Assembly (NCBI GenBank): GCA_030686995.1
Contig: JARVZY010002402.1
Location: 1 to 64,000 of the forward strand
Direction: 5' to 3'
DNA from: Artemisia argyi
Lineage: Eukaryota; Streptophyta; Magnoliopsida; Asterales; Asteraceae
DNA: 64,000 nt
The notes beneath the pieces are model-generated. The model saw only the letters and a program-made list of their open reading frames with translations, did not search any database and was not told the origin of the DNA. Within the stretch, counting starts at the first letter, position 1. Each line of letters opens with the position of its first letter. Below, in pieces: positions 1 through 10,682 of the stretch. The translations under genes and the position numbers were made by a program.

Positions 1-46
<46 letters not shown>
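1..46. repeat. (TTG)n microsatellite
   Basis: About 15 uninterrupted TTG units. Read on the minus strand it is (CAA/AAC)n, in frame with the gag remnant just upstream, and would encode a poly-Asn run in the linker after the capsid domain. Confidence 0.95.
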
Positions 47-48
<2 letters not shown>

Positions 49-806
49 GTCTTCCGATCATCAAACTTCCTTTTGTGATCATTGTTCCCCTAAGCAGAGT
101 TACGCTTAATCTCCCAGTCTAGCAGTCTTTGGGCAATAGTCATTGCTTCTTCCAAAGATTGAGGCTTTGACGAGGTGACGTTTCCCTCAATGCTCCTGGG
201 TAATCCCTCAATGTATCTTTCCAACAACTTTTCCAAATCGGGAACCTTTGAAGGGCAAAGTGTGGCAAGCTCTTGAAATCTCCTATCATAAGCCCTGAGA
301 TCATTTCCTTTCACAACCAACAATTGAAACTCATCTTCTAACTTCTTGATCTCTCCTCTAGGGTAGAACTTCTTTAGCATCTTCTCCTTAAAGTCAGCCC
401 AGGTAATCTGATAGGCCTCTTCCACACCTATCTTCTGAGCAGTTGCATTCCACCAAGACAACGCGTCTTCCAACAATGTTCCAGTAGCAAACGAGACTCT
501 GCTTTCAGCGGCACAACCGCTCCTTACAAACACAGCCTCAGTTCGCTCAAACAATCGAGCCAGTTTTGTCACTCCTTCAGTCCCTTTGAAGTGAGATGGT
601 TTACAAGATATGAAGTCCTTATAAGTATGCTTCCGAGTCGCAGCGGACTCGCTCTCAGCAGTGGCTCGGTTATTGCTACTAGTTCGTGCCATTGCAGCAG
701 CCTGCTCTTCTAAAGCTGCAGCAACACTGTTGGCAACCAACTTTCGGATAGCAGCCTGGGTCATAGCGGGTGACGAGGTAGCAGTAGCGGTTTTCCTTGG
801 GGCCAT
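1..806 (-). pseudogene. gag of Tekay-like Ty3/gypsy chromovirus (element B), 5' part, broken
   Basis: Retrotransposon Gag (capsid-like, Retrotrans_gag family), which would assemble the cytoplasmic virus-like particle. I place the start at ATG 806 (MAPRKTATAT, then an Ala-rich region with TQAAIRKLVANSVAAAL) rather than the in-frame ATG at 845. The capsid region is readable: FKGTEGVTKLARLFERTEAVF, FATGTLLEDALSWWNA, ITWADFKEKMLKKFYP, FQLLVVKGNDLRAYDRRFQEL and LPRSIEGNVTSSKPQSLEEAMTIAQRLLD. A TAG at 90-92 ends the frame after KRNSA; the same frame then resumes with a Lys/Arg/Asp-rich linker leading into poly-Asn, so this is a single nonsense mutation. The zinc knuckle and pol lie beyond the left edge. 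The subfamily name rests on gag style and the tRNA-Met type PBS. Confidence 0.85.
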
Positions 807-1263
807 AATTCTATAAAATCGCAAGTGCATAAGTACAAATTGCAAACATCAACCAATAACAAGAGAAATAATGCAACCAAACTCATAATAGTCGAGATCA
901 TCACAAAGTACATATCACAACCACACCATGAATACATACATCAACATAAACCATATCATTCATAAATAATCATCACGACATGTAACAACACACATGGAAA
1001 TTATAATGAATCTCAATATGGGAGCATAATAAAAGATCAGACAACTAGAACATCGTAAATCAATATCAATACAGTACAATCTTAACCAACATAAAGTTTT
1101 AATAATTTTGAATTCATTGTTACAAAACAATAAGATACAATATTATTAATGCCACAGGCGGCAAGTTAAGATGTCTCTGTAAGTAATGACATGTCATAGA
1201 TCTATGAAGGTCCAGGTGCGCCTCCTGATCTCCTCTCCAGCTCTCTGATGATCTTGATCATCT
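807..1263. other. A/T-rich untranslated spacer between leader ORF and gag of element B
   Basis: No coding frame, structural RNA or terminal repeat seen. On the minus strand it is the stretch between the stop of the leader ORF (1264) and the gag start (806). Confidence 0.5.
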
Positions 1264-2691
1264 CTAACATCTCCAAATCCTTGGATCTCTCACGGCCTGA
1301 ATCTCCTCAATAGTGGCTGAAAGTGTGTGGATGGTAGAACTAGATGCGGCCAACTCCTGTGTCTGATGCTCCAGCATCTCCTGCGTGATGATCGCTATCA
1401 CTCTCAAATCCTCCATCTCATGCCTCTGAACATTTAGTCGATGACCAAACTCAGCGATGGTAGCCTGTGCCTCCTCGATCTCTGTCCCCATCATCTCAAA
1501 TACCATATCTAAAGCTGTCCTATGTACCACGAGGTTCCCGACCTCCTCCTGCATACACTCAATCCTCTCCAAGGATATATCCTCAATAACGCTCAACAGC
1601 TCATCAAGACGATCCTCATGTCTCGCTAATCTAGCAGTCAAAAGAGGGATAGTATGGTTTATCGGCTCCCCAGTAACCGGTAACACCGCTGAAGAGCCAT
1701 CTCCAAGCTCAGCAGCCCTAGGCGATCCCTCAACCAATCTCCATCTACGAATGTAATCCAACAAAAATGACCATCGGCGAGCATCAACCAATCTATGAAT
1801 GCCGGGTGAGGTGGGGGTCTCGTTAGGAATAGGTGATGGTACAGGTGATGTAGTAGGTGATGGTATCGGTACGGTAGTAGTCTGAGATTAGAAAACTGTA
1901 GGTGGTGGCATGGGTGGCAAATCCTCAGAGGTGTGGGGTGCGGTGTAAGTAGGTAACATGTAAGGATGTGGCTTAGGTGGGGGTGATACGGGTGATGGTG
2001 GAGGTGCTGGTGATGCCACAGGTGTCAGCTCTGGCATAGAAACAGGTGGTAGTACAGATGTGGGTGATGGTACAGGTGTAGATACAGGTGGTGTAACAGT
2101 AGAAGCAGGCAAAATACATACTCGTTTCTGAGCCGTGCATTTGCGGGTATAGTCTCCCTCATGATATCGAAACAACTCTCCAAAAGGCTCAGGCTCATAG
2201 GGCTCAAGAATCCTCACTCGCTTGCACCGACGAATTGGTGCAGGCGGGGATGGTGGTGGAATAGAAGCGGCAGTGTCAGAAGTATCGGAGTCAGAGGACT
2301 CGTCATCAGCATCTGAACCGGTGTGGTGACTAGCAGGTGGTGTAGGACAGTCATCAGCCGCAAGAAACTGCTGAGACGTAAGGTACTGATCATAAAGGTA
2401 CTGCCCCTGTGTCATAGGTCCACAGACAGGACGAAAAAGAGGCTGAATAGCAAAAGAATCAATGGGTGTAGAAGCAACCTCACCCTCCTCAAAGGGCTCA
2501 GTATCAGCAGATGGGTCTCCAGATGGAACAGGAGATGGTATGGCGGGTGATATAGGTTGGGTGCCATGGTCAAAATCATGGGTGTCTCAGGTGTCATGGG
2601 TGTCATAGTCAGATAAGTCAATAGTAGGGTGGGTGGATGATGCCGGCACGATGTTGTCACTGTCGGACAAAATAATAACCGGGGGCGACAT
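1264..2691 (-). pseudogene. Extra leader ORF upstream of gag in element B, function unknown, broken by two stops
   Basis: A single frame runs from ATG 2691 to TAG 1264 (476 codons including the terminator), interrupted only by TGA at 2587-2589 (codon 35) and TAA at 1888-1890 (codon 268). It starts MSPPVIILSDSDN. The N-terminal half is acidic and very Pro/Ser/Thr-rich with a basic patch (IRRCKRVRILEPYEPEPFGELFRYHEGDY). The C-terminal part (from about codon 300) is hydrophilic and heptad-like (HEDRLDELLSVIEDISLERIECMQEEVGNL onward), consistent with a coiled coil. It lies between the LTR/PBS and gag, where a standard chromovirus has only untranslated leader. I do not recognise a domain. Because the frame stays open on both sides of each stop, it was probably coding until recently. 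Confidence 0.6.
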
Positions 2692-2930
2692 GGTACTGTA
2701 ATATCCCAAAATAGCAGTAATATAAATCATTTAGTCTACATAATGCTACATGCACAGTGATCATAGTGCCATAGTGAACTAAATGCAATGGGTGCTAAAA
2801 ATCAAACCTTAAAACATGACGTTGGCAAGCGCTGGCACGGAGGGCACTTTGGTGATAAATAGTTTGTTTAGACATCCGGTGAGGTTATAGTCCAATGTTT
2901 TGAAAAATCATTTGGTTCTCTATAACCATG

Positions 2931-2942
2931 GCTCTGATGCCA
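2931..2942 (-). other. Primer-binding site of element B (initiator tRNA-Met type)
   Basis: Minus-strand TGGCATCAGAGC lies 3 nt downstream of the LTR end (…GGTGTTACA at 2946). It differs by one base from the canonical plant tRNA-iMet PBS TGGTATCAGAGC. It fixes B's orientation as minus and marks this LTR as the 5' LTR. Confidence 0.85.
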
Positions 2943-5905
2943 ATCTGTAACACCCTGAAAATTTGATAAGCAGCGGAAGTCTAATCGGGGTCATTACAAT
3001 TTAGTACACAGTCATACTCATAGAAAACAATTCAAAAGATAGTCAATATCATTCCATGAAAACTCAAATAGTCAGAGTTACAAACATTTTTCCAAAATGT
3101 TAATTGTTTCGCAAAAGAAGTGATGAGTTTGTAAAGAATGATATAATTATTGAAATAAAAAAGGAGGTCCTGTGTGCCCTTTTGCCAGCTCCGTGCCGCC
3201 ATGCTTGCTAATTTCCTGAGATAAACATGCTTAAAAAGTCAACACAAAGGTTGAGTGAATCCATAGTAGTTTAAATAGTAATAGTGTGAACACAAGTCAA
3301 GCATTTGAAATAAACAAGCCAAGATAGACAGGTTTTGACTAAACTGGTGTAATATTGCACCTAAGCCTCACGAAACGCAAGCCTTAACATCGATTTGACA
3401 TATCAAAAAGATAATAACAATCACCTACACCACAGCGGATGTAAATGACAAGGGGCCCTCGGTGACAGGAAATGTGCCAAATTTCCATAATACCTCGAAT
3501 ATAGCACACCTCCTGCCAAGTGATCACCTTGATAGAGGTGGGCTGCCATTCTAATAGATCTATCAACTATATTCGCGCTCACTCGCAAGTGATTAAGGTT
3601 CGTGATATGAGGGACTTGTAGCACAAGTGTCAACTTAGGCAATATCACAGCATACAGAAAATACTTGTGTTCGATTTATAGCGTGTATCTCCCCACGGGG
3701 TTTAAAAACAACAATTAAAATGTGGGACCATGAACTCACCTGACAGGTGGGTGTGAATCACAACGGTGCTCAAAAGTGATGGTGTACTGCTACGACTAGC
3801 AATGAAATCCCTCCGACTTGCGACCTAAATAATACATTGTAATCGGTGTTTTAGATTCGTTTCGTAAATGACATGTGAGATGTCTCGTGTACGGTGATAT
3901 CCGTTCGGGTGTTTTATTATATTCCAAAATAACTTCACGTAGTTATTTGTAACGTTGTTTCAAAACGGTGTCCAATAAATATTAACTCATTTGTGAAAAT
4001 AATATTGTTTAAAAATATTTATAATTAAATATTTTTAGTAAAGTTATATATTTATTTTTAAGTTACAAAGTATATACAAAAATCAAATTATACAAAACAA
4101 TTAATTAATAAAATACCTTTGTCATATTTAACCCTTAACTTTATTAAAGTTACATCTTTCACCCTTTGGTCAAAAATTATTACATTTTAGTCCTTGGCAT
4201 AGCTTTTACACCTTATTACTTATACTTTGGCCAAATTACAGTTTCTACCCTTCGTTCTTATTCAAAATCGACAGTTTTACAAAGTGGTCCGAAAGTTTAT
4301 GATTTTGTCAATTTTAGTCTCTTAACGTGGGACTTTTGCAAAAATAGTCCGAAATCTAGTTTTTGAAAAGTTAACTTTTATTTTTATAAAAGTCACCATT
4401 TTATTCTTTTAAATTTATAAAATCAGTTTTTATAAATCAAATATCATTCGAAAATCTTTAAATTTTCTAATCAAAAATTTTATAAGAAAAATGTGTTGGG
4501 CTCGTTAGCCCTGTTAAGGCCCATAATGGGTTTACTTGTCCAAAATTTGTACTCGAATAGGACTTTGTTTTGGCTTTGTTTACGTAGTATAAAATCATGT
4601 AAGGTTTGCATGTTTCGTGGGTTTGATTAAGTGTGAGCCAAAGAATTAGTGTGTCGCAAAATATGCATGTATTGTACGTGTGAAAACGAAACGACGAGGC
4701 CTTTCCTCAAGGGTGTCGAAGTGTGTAAATAATACAGTTATAAGTGCAACGAATGTTTTTACTTAGAAAAAATGGTGTGTGTCGTATGCTAAGTAAGTGT
4801 GGTATGCATGATACGAGTAAAAGTAGAAAATGAAAAGGGTGATGATTAACTTACAACACCAAGTATGGTGGTGAGGAGGTTCGTGTAGTGTGAGCAAACG
4901 AGATCAAGCAAACGTGATATCCTCTCCCGTCTAGCGATCCCTTAACCACAAGAGTTACCCAACTCGTTCAACCCAAAACCTTGCTTGTACGCCTTGTGTT
5001 CTTCGACAGTAACCAAAGAAAGAAAGGGAATAGAGTGTTTTGTGATATGCAAACTTGGTGAAACTTTGAGTGTGTGAGAAATCTTGCATTAAATGTGGTT
5101 TATATAGGAGAGGCAAAAGTAATTGTGTGTTTGATATTGTGAAACATGTTACTTAGTTGTCATTCGAGAGTAGACAACCATGTCTCTTGGCTTTGCTCTA
5201 ATCATGTCGAGTTGGGGAAGAAGGAAGCAAAAGAGAGTTGACCTTGGATTAGTTTAAGTTTAGCTAGGTTTAGTAGAGTAATAAACAATAGAGATTAGGG
5301 CTCATGTGGTATACATGTTGGGGGACATGAAACATACGATCCATGGGGTATTAGTCGATCATAGTTACTAGGTGGTTAAAGCTTTTGTACATCGGGTTGA
5401 CGGCTCATATTGTGACCTTTCTAAAAATTTCATGCCAATTATTTTAATGATTTATTATTTAAATAATCTATTTTAATTTATTTACTTCGTCGGAAGATAT
5501 CCGCGTACGTTTAAATAAATTCTATCGCGACTAGACTATGCTCAGTCTACATTTTCTATGCACCATTGTTTTATTACAATCCATTTTATTTCATTTTTAA
5601 GTCCACTTTTCATTTTTACTCTTTTTATTTTTATCGCGCGGTTTAATTTCGTATTTCACGTTTTAACCTCGAATAAATCCTCCGATAATCTCATCACTCA
5701 TCTATATTTCAAAAATTCATCATGAAAACTAGTTTTGATATTTTCACAAGTTTTACATTTTAATTGGTACCGTTAAAATTTTATTTCTAGTAAACTCGGT
5801 ACCCGGTATACCCTAAAAACTAATAAAATCTATCCTAAACTACCTAAAATACTACCTAAAGTCAACTAACTATTACAAACTCTTACACACACACTAAAAC
5901 CCACG

Positions 5906-5925
5906 CCCCCCCCCCCCCCCCCCCC
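5906..5925. repeat. Poly(C) run expanded in LTR copy 1
   Basis: Twenty consecutive C against 8 C at the matching sites in copies 2 (11178-11185) and 3 (16439-16446). Homopolymer length is also the place where assembly error is most likely. Confidence 0.8.
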
Positions 5926-6964
5926 ATTCCAATTTTCTTACAATTTGGAAAAACTTCCTATCTCATTTAATTGTTGTACTTGTTGTCTAAAAAAAAAAAA
6001 AAAAAATTATTATAGATCACAACTAGTTGATCATTCTCTTCATTCAATCAAGCTAGTCATTTTGTTCTTTTCTCTTCTTGGGGTGGACGGCAAAACACAA
6101 CACACAAGGGGAGGAGATCAAGATTTATCAAGATTATATTAAACCTAGTTTACTTCTTTTGCTAGTTTTGAAATAAAAACTAGGAAGTATTAGGAACCTT
6201 GTTACCATAAACCTCATCATTTCACTTGTAAGCTTCAAGTTATATTTTTCATATTTTTATACTTTCATTTATTCACTATCTTGATGTATTTGAACATTAT
6301 ATAAGTTATAATGCTTAGTTAAGCTTGGTACTTAAGTTAGAAAACCTTAAAACCAAAGAAAAGCTAAACTTGAAACTGTATTTTTTTAGATCCGTGTATA
6401 AAAGTATTTAACTGTACTAATCTATAGACAATGGACATAAACTAAAAATATGTAGTTGTAGCCCTATGTCTTGTGGTCATTTTGACGGGTATTTCGTCGA
6501 ATAACTCCTTACGATGATTAAACTAAAAATGTTTTGGTGAAACATGTACTAATCTGAGTAACAGTTTTGAAACGTGAAAAAGTCATTTTTTTTGTATTGA
6601 ACCCTCTGTTACTCAAAGAATAAAAGTTGTAGAGGACATCTTAACTTAAACGTGGCCGAAAACGGGGAATAAATCGGGTTAGTAAAACTCTAGATATCGC
6701 CCTTTTCGTGAGACCATAGAAAATTTGAAAGCTGAATGGATTGATAGTTTGGATAAATGGACTGTTTTACTAAGGTTATGTAATTTTTAGCTAAGTGGGA
6801 CCAATAAATCTCGTTAGTACAGAAATAGACCTTTCCGGGGATATAAAGAACGAGATTTGAGGACTTACGGTTTGCAAATGGCGATTTTCTAAACATAGGC
6901 AAGTTACTAAAAATTCCATCAGCACTACTTATAAAAAGTATAAAAGTGTTATTCACTTTAAGAA

Positions 6965-7105
6965 TTGGACCTTTCAAAACAATTTTGAACCACCTAGTAT
7001 ATTTTGAACCCTTAGGTCTAAAGTGAACCTTTTTGACCCAAAACTTGACCCATGGACTAAATTGAACCTTAGAGTTAATTTGAACCTTTACATCATAATT
7101 GAACC
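6965..7105. repeat. TTGAACC periodic motif array in the LARD LTR
   Basis: Nine TTGAACC-type heptamers (TTGGACC, TTGAACC, GTGAACC, TTGACCC variants) start at 6965, 6985, 7004, 7023, 7033, 7045, 7062, 7080 and 7099, mostly 17-20 bp apart. The array recurs in LTR copies 2 and 3. A 150-codon minus-strand frame runs through it but looks incidental. Confidence 0.6.
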
Positions 7106-8176
7106 TAGGGTAAATATAAGTTTCATATTTATATAAATGCAAAAGTATATTTTTGGATAATTTGTAAGTAAGTAACTAAAACCTTGTGATGTGTCTAGGA
7201 GTATTGTACCAAGCTTAAGTAAGATCATAATTTGTATAATCAAAAGTACATCGATATCTGTTTTCATAAACTAAGACGACGTATATTAATTAGGTTCATC
7301 GTAGAGCTTTTGCCGCTATTCTTTCGTTTGCTTGTTCATTGCTATCCTCTTTGCTCTCGGTGAGTTCATAGCCTCGCTTTTATTTACTTCAATTGTTTTA
7401 TAAACCTCGCGAGGGGGATACATGCTAGTTTTTACAAACCGAATACAAGTAATAATTTTTGGTATGCTGGACCCGATTATATGATTATAGTGATTGAATG
7501 CTTCTTGCCAATTAAGTCCCCACCATGAAACCGTTAATTCCGTTGGAAACGCTATTATTATGGATATGCATATTAGGCTTAGCCGGCCTTGACTGGGTAC
7601 GGTCACATAATCTTGAGAGTTTAGGGTAAACTGGCAATTTTTACCTCGGGGCACAAAATCATGGTTAAGGTTTCGGTTTCATAATTCTCAATACTATAAA
7701 TCTTATTTCCCGACTTGTATTTGTTACATGTCAACTTAATTATGGGCGTATAACAACGTAGCCCAACTTCTTTTAAACTGAATTATCTTGTATTCAACTT
7801 ATTACTTATTAAACTCTATGAATTCACTCAACTTTATGTTGACTTTTTAGCATGTATTTTCTCAGGTATTTTTTTTTGCTAGCTGAGCATTGGGAGCAAT
7901 CGGAGTCGCGTGGATATCAAACATTGAAGGACTTGTTTTCTTCACATTCGATAATTATTTTCTTTAAATATGCAAATGAGTCATTTTTGAACTCTTGTAA
8001 CTTAAGTTTTAAATATAAATTGTTGGGACCTTTGTACTCTGATTTATCAAATCGAATGTGACATTTTATTAAACGTTTCTTTTGAGGTCGTTTTATGTAA
8101 CTTGTTTTTATGAACTATGAAGTGACACCCAAATTGGTATTCCGCTGCGTTGTAAAATTTTGGGGGTGTTATAGAA

Positions 8177-8188
8177 TGGTACCAGAGC
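8177..8188 (+). other. Primer-binding site of the LARD-like element (tRNA-iMet type)
   Basis: TGGTACCAGAGC starts 3 nt after the LTR end, one base from the canonical TGGTATCAGAGC. The same site follows LTR 2 at 13438-13449. Confidence 0.85.
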
Positions 8189-8423
8189 TTTAGTTATAGC
8201 GAATTAGGTCGTTTTCAAAACCTAAACTATAACTGATTTTCGAAATTCTTTTTAAGTCTTTCACCATTGTTCGATATCCGCGTACGCTTGCTCCCAGGTA
8301 ACTTATATGCTCTATTTTGCATCCATACATCTATTATATGACTAATGAATATATCCCCTAGTCATGATTTTGCTCTCTCATGCCTACTCTTACATTCTTG
8401 TGATCTATGAAACTTTTTCAAGA

Positions 8424-8965
8424 CATTGTAGGTGATTACAATGGTCTCATTCACTATTATGACATTGTGAGTACACAATGGTCTCATTTGCTTCATTAAC
8501 ATTGTGTGTTGCACAATGGTTTCTTTTAATTGTCGAACATTGTAGGTGATTACAATGGTCTCTAAACTCTTTAATAACCTTATATTCTATCACTACATCT
8601 GATGGCGAAACTTGTTACAATTTATCAATTCCTCTTGATTTCTTTACTCCCCGTAAACTTATGTTTTATGAGCATTTCTTCACCCTTTTCCGAATTGATA
8701 CTAATTATATAAAAGACTATTTATATACACTTGATTTTCTTTTGACTGTTTATACCTATTTACAAGAGCGTTACTTCTTATTTGTATAAAGGTATTTATT
8801 ATAAACGTTTTATTCGACTCTTTACACTCAGCCTCCAAAGCATCATGTCAAACCCTACCTCTCTTAATTATATATGTTTCATCATATTATTAAACCATTA
8901 AATATATATTTATTAATTTTGATGATCCCCTAAAAATTTTCTCAAACACTGTGGGTGACGCAGTG
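8424..8965 (+). ncRNA. Array of five small hairpins in the leader of the LARD-like element
   Basis: Units at 8424-8443, 8463-8480, 8500-8518, 8538-8557 and 8947-8965 share a 7-bp stem CATTGTR/YACAATG with a 4-6 nt loop, and each is followed by GGTCTC or a close variant. In unit 5 the stem is CACTGTG/CGCAGTG: a T-A pair has become C-G, with both sides changed. A degenerate sixth unit may lie near 8988-9005. The position, starting 240-250 nt downstream of the PBS, is where retroelement RNAs often carry packaging or dimerisation structure. That role is inference; the structures are seen. Confidence 0.55.
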
Positions 8966-10682
8966 GTCTCATCCATTTTTCCAAAAATCGTGAGAAATGC
9001 TATGATCTTTAAAATCTTTTCATTACCTTACACAACGGTATTTTATATAAAATCCGTCACATTCTATTTATTTACCTTGGAAATTTCACTACCATTTTAT
9101 AAACAACTCATTTATTAACATACAAACTAATTTTTTCATTATATTATCAAATGGATTTACTACTCTCCAAAGAGTTACCTTACTAATACTTTGTAAACAA
9201 ATGACCAGATTTACTACTGTTTTGAAAACACATATGTTTATCAAATAAACTATTCTATTAACATCTCACCAATCGTTCTACCATTCACCTTATACCAAAA
9301 CCTTCACCACCCTATAAGCCATTTTGGTAATTTCTTACAAATCAGAACTATCTTGTTATTATGTAATCATTCGTCATACTATTTACCTTATAGCGGGCAG
9401 TTATATATACGCTACTTTATTTAATTCCTTTTGATAATATTGACATTCGGTGTACTTTGTCAATTCCACTAGTTATTTTATTTTTCAACTCTGAGTGTGA
9501 ACATTCTCCTTATGCCTTTGAATCGTGTATGTTGTTTTCGTTATCGATTGTTTTGAAATCTTCCAATTGATGGGAGTACGACCTTAACTTGTCATCTCGA
9601 ATCGTGTCATCCTTTGGCACTTACCTTTGCGAATGAGATTGACTAATGTCATATTATTATTCTCGTTACTTCTTCTTATGATTTTGATGAATCATATCGT
9701 TAATTAGACATTCTTTTATTTATTTTAGCACTTGATCTTGTTGTGTATTTTTTGTGATGGACATACTTAAGTAGGATGATTTATAATCGTCTTATTGAAA
9801 TGAATTGGGACGCTTCTTCATTTGAATAAGGAAATTATAAACCGCCGAACCATAAATTCATAAATCTTCACTTACATGGATCGGGACGCCTCTTTATGTA
9901 AGTGACGAGTTATGAATGAGTGGGCTTATGTGTATCTACCATAGCGTGTGTATGAATCATTTTTTGGGCTATGAACTCCTCTCGACTCGTAATTTGTTAT
10001 GTGGATTTTTCCGATTTTGTATCAACCGCCGCGAGCTTGATAAGCTAATAGTAATGTACTATTATCCGCTTCCACAAATTGACGACTTGATAAATTCCTT
10101 GTCTCCTATTTTCTTATTTCCAATACTTTTATTCTATCCTTTCCTCTAAGGACCCTCATGACATTTTATTCGTTCCCTCATACCATCACTTACACATTAG
10201 GTGATTTCTATCACTTATTCTATCTTCGTTGCTATCTTGTTACCTTGTCAAAATCCCGAGCACAAAATGCATTAAGAACCTCCATGGACTTCTATAAAAT
10301 TTTATGCGTCTTTATGAAAATTTTACAAATACTTCACAAGTGTTTAAATTACCAAAATGACCTTCTTAAGTTAAAGAGTCGGTTCTAACCAACCCTCTTT
10401 TGTAAAAACCATAACTAAATTTTTAATGACACCATGCCCTATCTTTCAAATTCATATTTTATACATCACATTTTAATCACGTCTTAAAGATATGACCGAT
10501 TTAAACCTCGTTTCAACTAATGATTCCTAGAGATTTGAAAATAGACATTCTACAATCACAACCATAAACCCGAGTTTCAACATGGTTTTTATACATGATT
10601 CCATACCAAAAATCTTTAAAACGACCAAAAATGATTAAGAAGAATTGAGCGCCGGGACGTCGCTCTCTTAAGGGGTACGTGC

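Larger units (their letters stand above)
5411..8173 (+). repeat. LARD-like element, LTR copy 1
   Basis: 2,763 bp. Differs from copies 2 and 3 mainly by a 20-C run at 5906-5925 (8 C in the others), an A-run shorter by 2, and one extra T near 6245. It ends directly before a PBS. Confidence 0.92.
8174..10682 (+). other. LARD-like element, internal region 1 (noncoding)
   Basis: 2,509 bp between LTR copies 1 and 2. It opens with the PBS, then a hairpin array (8424-8965), then A/T-rich sequence. Short plus-strand frames at 9916-10149 and 10158-10388 have no recognisable domain. A short purine-rich stretch (AAGGGG, near 10672) just before LTR 2 may be the polypurine tract. No gag, protease, RT or integrase motif was found in the reading frames provided or by eye. 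Confidence 0.8.

Noticed and set aside
6690..7142. 150-codon minus-strand ORF repeated in each LARD LTR (also 11951-12403 and 17211-17663).
   Set aside because: It lies antisense across a periodic TTGAACC array inside an LTR, has biased low-complexity composition and no recognisable domain; its repetition only reflects LTR duplication.
8424..8565. Repeat-spacer look of the LARD hairpins as a CRISPR-like array.
   Set aside because: Eukaryotic retrotransposon context, short imperfect units, no unique spacers of constant length.
9916..10388. Two short plus-strand ORFs (77 and 76 aa) conserved in both LARD internal regions.
   Set aside because: The internal copies are essentially identical, so conservation carries no information; no domain or start context supports coding.
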